The notes under the pieces are model-generated. The model was given only the letters and a program-made list of their open reading frames with translations, made no database searches and had not been told where the DNA came from. A program made the translations under genes and the position numbers. Positions 22,469 to 64,000 of a stretch of DNA of 64,000 nucleotides are shown one piece after another. This DNA is from Callorhinus ursinus (Eukaryota; Chordata; Mammalia; Carnivora; Otariidae). Positions within the stretch are counted from its first letter, which is position 1, and each line of letters opens with the position of its first letter. The stretch is taken from NCBI RefSeq assembly GCF_003265705.1, contig NW_020313157.1, positions 2,990,549-3,054,548 of the forward strand, in the 5' to 3' direction.

Positions 22469-22494
22469 CTATAAATAGAGGCGAGGAGCAGCTG
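22469..22494 (+). promoter_or_regulatory. SRL: SRL core promoter: TATA box overlapping a MEF2 consensus
   Basis: TATAAATA lies at 22470-22477, 44 bases before the SRL ATG. The ten bases CTATAAATAG at 22469-22478 also fit the MEF2 consensus CTA(A/T)4TAG exactly. E-box CAGCTG follows at 22489-22494, with another at 22338-22343. A muscle-type promoter fits a sarcoplasmic reticulum protein. Initiation about 30 bases below the TATA would be near 22500. Confidence 0.85.
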
Positions 22495-22513
22495 GGCTCT
22501 CTTGGCAGTCACC

Positions 22514-58278
<35,765 letters not shown>

Positions 58279-60690
58279 GTCGTTGTGTCGCCGTTCTGGG
58301 GTTCCTGTTAGTGGATGAGCTTGTGTCCTGTCTGAGAAGTCCTGGTTTATTAACCCTTTGAGCCACACTGGCAAGAATCTTTACACACCGGAGATTTGGG
58401 AGTTAATTGAGGCCAGTGCTGGGGGAGGGTGCGGGTCAAGGGAGGCCAGAGGAAACTGTGAATTATAGTGTGCCTGTCTTGTTGCTTCAGTGGGGGGCCT
58501 GACTGAGGCAGGTCAGGCCCCGCCTGCTTTTCCTGGGTCCTATCGCAAAGGGACAAAGAGCAGCTAAATTCTAGCGTATACTGAGCTTATACTGAGGTGA
58601 TGAGCGTCCAGCTGAAAGCAGCTGAAATTCCTTTTTCGCCCTCTAAGCTGGGAAAATAGGGAAGACTTGATTTCTGTAGGGCTGCTCAGGTCCTTTGTGG
58701 CTTCCTCCCACGCAGTCTCCTGCTGGTCCTCTAGCCCTCTCCTGCTCCTTGCTTGGGTTGGCTTCAACAGGGGACAGTCTCTTGGGTTGGAATCCACCTG
58801 GGTTTTGAGCCTACCCCCAGGCCCTCCACCCTGCTTCCTCTGGGGGCGGGGGAACGGTTTAGGATACCAGAATGCTAAGAGAGAACAGGAGTCCCCCAGG
58901 CTAGGAGACGGAGCTGCCTCCCCCCTGCCATTTCTCCGATGTAGTCTTCTAAGCCGGCTGGGAAGCTCGGTCCCTTTCTTGGCCCCAAGAGGAGGCTAGT
59001 GTTCCATGCATTCAGGTAATTGACTTCTTGGAAGTGACTTCAGTGAAACTACCAGAAGGGCTCAGAGGGTTAATTGGTTTGCAGTGTGTCTTTGTCTATT
59101 GCATGTCTTGGAAAACAGACCCCAAAGGCTTTGGGTTTCAGAGGGGACGATGGAAACCTTGCTCCTTTTCATGAGGGTCTTCTCTGGGCAGCCCATCTAC
59201 TCTGGATGAGGAGGCAGCAGTTTCCACACCTTCTCTGCAGAGACGCTCTGCGGAAGGGTCATCCCCTCCTGGTTTTCATGCCATGGCTTCCCTTTTCTTC
59301 TCCATTCCCTGATGTGCCAACACTCAAAACTCAGAGTGATTTCCCACGAGTCAGAACCAGTGCCAGCCACTCGGTGTGGGTGGCAACCAAGGCTTCACAT
59401 TCGGTTTTCCACCTGAACTTGATACTGATTTGCACCAAACATACCACAGGGCAGCCAGGGCCTTCAAATACGGACAAGTGTGAATATGCATGTACTGCCT
59501 TGTCCAAGAGAGCTGAGGGAGACAGCAGAGGCCAAGGGGCATGGAGAAAGGATGCTCTGTGAGGGTCATGCCTGGCTGCTGGGCAACCCCGGAGGGCAGT
59601 GGGGGATGGAGGGAAGGAGCCTTTTGACGAAAAGTAGGTGGGTGAACAGTCTGTGCAAATCCAGGAGACCTGGCCCAGGGCTGTCCGGAGCGGCACCTGT
59701 GGCCTCGTGAGCCAGCCTCGCTTGGGAGCGAGCCATCTGGGGGGCTTCACCATGAGGCCTGGGTCAGGGCCCACCAGCACCAGGGGGTCACCTTGGACCA
59801 GAAGGAAAGCGAAGATGAAGGCAGATGGGAGGCACTCTGAGGACAAGGCCATGGAAGCAAATTGCTGATCAATCAGATTAGGTCCCCGTGGAGAATTTGG
59901 AATTCCTGCTTCCCAGAATGATTAGCACTCGGGTGCATACTGCAGCAGGACCTGGAACCTCCCACAAGAAAGCCAGAGGCCCCAAAGCCTCCGGGATATT
60001 GTCTCTAAGGACACAGTCAAGCAGAGCACCAGGGGCCTGCTGGGGCACCCAAGGAGCCTGGTGACCAGGGCCTGATGAGCTGCTTTTTTTCTCATTAAAA
60101 ACCAGCCCTTGCCTCACCTCCCCGTCACGTCCCCTCTCACCTTGCTCCTTAATGTTCCCAATGTCCTCGAGCATATCAGGTTTTCTCCGTGCAGCAGGGC
60201 CATACAAAGTACAGAACTGTTATAGCAGCTGATGCCCCCATCACTTTGGGGGAAGCGGGTGCAAGGAAGCCAGTACATTCATACAGGATCTTTGTTTTCA
60301 TGGGGCTGGGGCTGACATTATCAGTGTGATCTTTTCTTCCTTTCTCGTTCCATCCATTTGCCTTTTCTTATTTGTCCCTCTGCTCTCTCAACCTGCCTTT
60401 TCTCTAAATGGCCCGTAGGCTGGTCAGCGGGTCTGCCTAGGCTTTCAGTGCTGTTTGGGCCTCTGTTCTGTGGATGTGGATTTCAAACAGAATTCTGACT
60501 CTTTGGGGAGGACGGGGATTGGGACCTGGGGGTAAATTTAGGATCCAGAGATTCCCCCCAAGAGGAGTTATCTGTAAGTATTTGTGCCTGAACAGTTGCT
60601 GTTTCTCTCCAAAGTGGAAACTTTCCAGTGTTCTTGCCATTCTGATTTCATCAGGGAGGAAATCTCAATAAAGTTCAATCTCTCTGTGAC
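58279..60690 (+). other. SRL: SRL 3' UTR
   Basis: About 2.4 kb of unique-looking sequence runs from the TAG to just past AATAAA at 60667. It has no SINE or L1, unlike flanking DNA, which supports it being transcribed and constrained. A weaker ATTAAA at 60094-60099 could give a shorter form. Confidence 0.7.
60667..60672 (+). terminator. SRL: SRL candidate polyadenylation signal AATAAA
   Basis: This is the first canonical hexamer found after the stop. T/GT-rich sequence (TCTCTCTGTGACACTGCCTG) follows. The next AATAAA I noticed is at 62816, beyond an L1 fragment. Confidence 0.7.
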
Positions 60691-60739
60691 ACTGCCTGCT
60701 TTCTCATAGTCTCTGGCCAGCCTAATCCCTTCCTCTTCC

Positions 60740-61100
60740 TTTTATCTAGTAGTAGACCGATTTTTATTAATACTTGTTTTTCAAGCAGTTTCAGGTCCAC
60801 AGCAAAACGGAGAGGGAGGTGGAGGTTTCCCACACACCCCCTGCTGCTGCAATGCACAGCCTCCCCCACTAGCAACACCCCCAGTGGAGTGGAACATGTG
60901 TTCCAACCGATGAGCCGATGTGGGCATGCCATAGTCACCCAGAGTCCATATGTTAGGGTTTGTTCCTGGTGGTGTGCATTCTGCGTGTTTGGACAAATGT
61001 ATCATGATGTGTCCATCCTTATAGAATATACGGGCTATTTCCACTGCCCTAAAAATCCTCTGCATTCCACCTGTTCACCCCTCTCATCTCTTCCCAACCC
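60740..61100 (-). mobile_element. Old antisense L1 fragment
   Basis: Landmarks are AGCAGTTTCAGGTCCACAGC, then CCACTAGCAACACCCCCAGT, then CATAGTCACCCAGAGTCCAT, then TTTCCACTGCCCTAAAAATC. It is diverged. Confidence 0.75.
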
Positions 61101-63204
61101 CGAGTGCTACTTTCTAAGTTTCTTAGGGATAGATTGACAATACACGAATTGCCCACTTGTATTTTAGACACCCCCGTGCCTTCTTCTCTAGACCCTTCCT
61201 GCTTCCAGCCCACCAGTGTCAAAGATGACCTTGAAACCCAGGCTTCCCATTGTAGGATTGGAAACAAAGACACGCTCTCTCCTCAGCCCCTGGCTGTCAT
61301 TCTCCCTGGCGTCTATGGCACTAGCCCATTCATAGGAACTATGGAAGTTTCTGTCCCCAAGACTCTCAGAGAGGCAGACACGCTGCTACATCCATGTCCT
61401 CAACCACGCCACTGCCCACTTGGTAGCTGAAGATTCTGGGGAGGGAGCTGGAGGGTCTGCCCTGAATGTAAGGATGGTGCCTCCCCTTGGCTTCTGCTAA
61501 AAGTGGTGCTCCCCACAGCAGGACCCTGGGCTTCCTACTTGTACTTGTTTTTAATGAATCCTTACCCTGTCCTTGACTCCCTGAGCAGAGCTCCTTTACT
61601 TTGAAATGGAGGGCTTCACACCCTGATTCAGAGCATGTTTGCAAAGGGAGGACCTGGGCCCTGGGGAGTCGGTGGGAGGCTGGAAATAGACGGGGGTGTG
61701 AGAGTGAACAACATGCCATCATGAGGGGGCCAGTACAGGGAGGATGCGGAATTGGTGGCCACCTGCTCTGGGTTTCCTAAGTCGGGAGAGGCTGATCTCA
61801 GGGTGGGATGAATAGGGCAGTGTGGCTCATTGCTTCCCTCTCCCTTGCCCTCCTCCTGATTCGGGGGTCCGCAGTCCACAGTCAGCAACGTAGTAGCCTG
61901 ACCCAGCTCACACCACTGCTGCCCTCCCCCAGGTCGGCTCTCCCACCCATGACAGCAACCAGTGTTTTCCTGTGACTGGGAGAAATATGGAGCATTTTCC
62001 TGGAAAGCAGAAGGTAGGTGAGGTCTGTTTTGAAGATAAACATCACACACCAGAACCTGCCAGCATGTTCAAAATTGTGCTATTTCACGAGTACCCTACT
62101 GACACCTTTACATTGTCTGCCATGAGGTCAGCCAGATGCCATGGAGAAAGCAAATCAAAGACCATTCTAAACCTAGCCAGGTGATATAGGGGGCCTGAAC
62201 GGAACGAATGTCTTCACAGGGATGCGTATGTATGTGAATATGTCAGGGTTACCTATGGTTATATGTACAAGGGGCGTGCAAATGCCTGCATGGAAAGCTG
62301 GCATGTGTGCAGAAACCAATGTATATGTGAGTGTTTGTGGCCAAAATATCTCTGAGTATGTAGCACAGTGACCAGCACGGAGGACTTATTACCTCCGTGC
62401 CATCAGAATGAAAGAGTAAGTGGGTTTGGGGGGTAGTAAAGAAGGTGTCTGTGTACTGTATGTTGTGTGTGGAGGGCCCTGGGAGGGGGGAAGGTATGTG
62501 TGGGTGTGGCTGTGAAGAAGTAATTGTATGAATGACATGTGGATGACAGATTATGGGAGCACTGGGCATAGGCAGATGTGTGCATGAGGAGAGCCAGATG
62601 CCCTACCCAGAGGGGAGATCCAGGAAGACCCAGCCATAGGAGGACACCTCTGAGGCCCTGCCTTTGCACTTGTAGGCCCCCCCCCCAACCCCTCAGCGAA
62701 CTGAGGGGAAGTCGGAGCCTTCAAAAACTCACAAGCACTGGCAACATTTCATGCCTATTCTACTGTCCGTGACATTTGGCTCAAGCTTTTCCCAGTCCAG
62801 GGAAACCTTGATGGCAATAAAAAAGAAGCATAAGAAAAACAAGAAGATGAAAGTAGTGACACAAATTTGCCTGTAGTAAAGGTGTATCCCACAGGTTCTG
62901 AGGTATTTATTCCCTGTACCAAAGGATAAAAAAATAACATGCATAAATGAGCATTTTCTGTGAGTGTTTGCATCGTGGATCATGTTCTCTGTTTCCGCAT
63001 CATTTCACTGGGGGAAGAAAACCAACTTCTAGAGTCCCCCTTTGCCAGGAACTGGGATAGAGACCAATAGACATTCCCACAGTTGTATTTGACATGATGA
63101 GGTAATTCTAACAGCCACATGCCAGGCCACATGATAGGTGCTTCATGTGCATTATTTCATATAATGCTCACATTGCCCCACAGGTAGGGAGCTGTCTCAC
63201 ACGG

Positions 63205-63450
63205 AAAAGACCAGAGACTCCGGAGTCGGATTGCTTGGGCTTCGTCCTGGGCTCCAGCACTTACTGGCTGGGCAGCTCCAGGCAAATGACACAGTTGTGT
63301 GCTTCAGAATCCTCAGCCATGAAATGAAGATCCGAAGAGCCCCTCTCTCTGCGGGGCTGAGGTGAGGATGAGATCACTTAAAACAAGCAATGTGCTAGAA
63401 GTAGTACGCAGCCCACAGCAAGCATTCCATGCATGTTATTATTATTCATA
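63205..63450 (+). mobile_element. MIR element
   Basis: It has a clear MIR core: GACTCCGGAGTCGGATTGCT, then CAGCACTTACTGGCTGGGCA, then TCAGCCATGAAATGAAGATC, ending ATGTTATTATTATTCATA. Confidence 0.85.
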
Positions 63451-63734
63451 TTTTACTGATGAGACTGATGGTCAGAACGGTGGGGAGGTGGCATGTGGAG
63501 GTGTGAGGGCCAGAATTCCATCTGAAGCCTGACTCACGCTACGGCAGGTGAGGTTACTTGCCCAGGGTCACATTTGGTGACACTGGTCTTTCTGATCCCA
63601 GGGCATTTCCCTCCTCTTCAGAAACTGACAAAAATGAAGAATTGCTTGATTTTTTCAGTGGTCCCTCAGCACCTTGAACCTTGGTGGTAACAAAATTTTA
63701 AAACACACATAATTCGCATTAGAAAATTTATTTA

Positions 63735-63906
63735 TTTATTTAAAAGATTTTATTTATTTGAGGGAGAGAGAGCTTGAGAGATCATGAGCAGGGGGGAGGG
63801 GTAGAGGGAGAAGCAGACTCCCCACTGAGCAGGGAGCCCAAAGTGAAGCGGAGCTCCATCCCAGGACCCTGGGATCATGACCCGAGCCAAAGGCAGATGC
63901 TTATTT
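63735..63906 (-). mobile_element. Antisense Can-SINE, interrupted by L1
   Basis: It is a minus-strand SINE from AAAGATTTTATTTATTTGAG to CAAAGGCAGATGCTTA. The expected ACTGAGCCACCC head is missing because an L1 end follows directly; the head may resume beyond the window. Confidence 0.85.
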
Positions 63907-64000
63907 ATTTTATTTATTTTTTAAATTTTTTATTGTTATGTTAATCACCATATATTACATCATTAGTTTTTGATGTAGTGTTCCATGATTCATTGTTTGT
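63907..64000 (-). mobile_element. Carnivore-type L1 3' end, antisense, cut by window edge
   Basis: The T-rich start is followed by TTGTTATGTTAATCACCATA and ATCATTAGTTTTTGATGTAG, which I recognise as the 3' end of young carnivore L1 read in reverse. The body lies beyond 64000. Confidence 0.85.

Larger units (their letters stand above)
60691..64000. other. Intergenic DNA after SRL
   Basis: No coding exon was recognised. It holds an antisense L1 fragment (60740-61100), a MIR (63205-63450), a Can-SINE (63735-63906) and a young L1 end (63907-64000). The stretch 61100-63100 looks like unique non-coding sequence, with a TGTGTG-type rich part at 62210-62480. Confidence 0.75.

Overview
The window is mammalian nuclear DNA, most likely from a caniform carnivore. 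Its interspersed repeats are dominated by tRNA-derived Can-SINE copies, recognisable by a GCGCCTGGGTGGCTCAGT-type head, an internal CTTCGGCTCAGGTCATGA block and an AAATAAATAAATAAAATCTT tail. Carnivore-type L1 3' ends are also present. The SINE sequence looks like the bear/seal/mustelid type rather than the dog SINEC_Cf type, but I cannot name the species. No microbial or viral system is present.

Two protein-coding genes lie on the + strand, in the same order and relative orientation as I recall from human 16p13.3. TFAP4 (bHLH-leucine-zipper factor AP-4) enters from the left: intron 1 occupies 1-5451, coding exons 2-7 lie at 5452-9527, and the 3' UTR ends near 10412 after an AATAAA at 10388. 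Its first coding exon (about 30 residues) lies upstream of the window. SRL (sarcalumenin, a luminal Ca2+-binding glycoprotein of muscle sarcoplasmic reticulum with an EHD/dynamin-like GTPase region) runs from a TATA promoter at 22470 to a polyadenylation signal at 60667. It has seven coding exons (22514-58278) encoding 821 residues. Every SRL intron is phase 1, so the long acidic exon 2 is a frame-neutral cassette; this matches the known pair of sarcalumenin products, a large acidic form and the short 53-kDa glycoprotein.

The 12 kb between the genes holds Can-SINEs, antisense L1 fragments, one orphan CpG island (about 12350-12780) and a 37-bp minisatellite (about 12970-13418). The 25-kb SRL intron 1 holds L1, MaLR and MER5-like relics, SINEs, a CAT/CAC triplet array broken by an 882-base assembly gap (44392-45273), and a perfect 112-bp inverted repeat (36007-36118 and 37644-37755). 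From 60690 to the end I see only old and young repeats and apparently unique non-coding DNA.

The observations most worth follow-up are the perfect inverted repeat, the SRL TATA box that is also a perfect MEF2 consensus with a very short predicted 5' UTR, the orphan CpG island next to the minisatellite, and the all-phase-1 design of SRL. Most long open frames in the window are shadows or chance.
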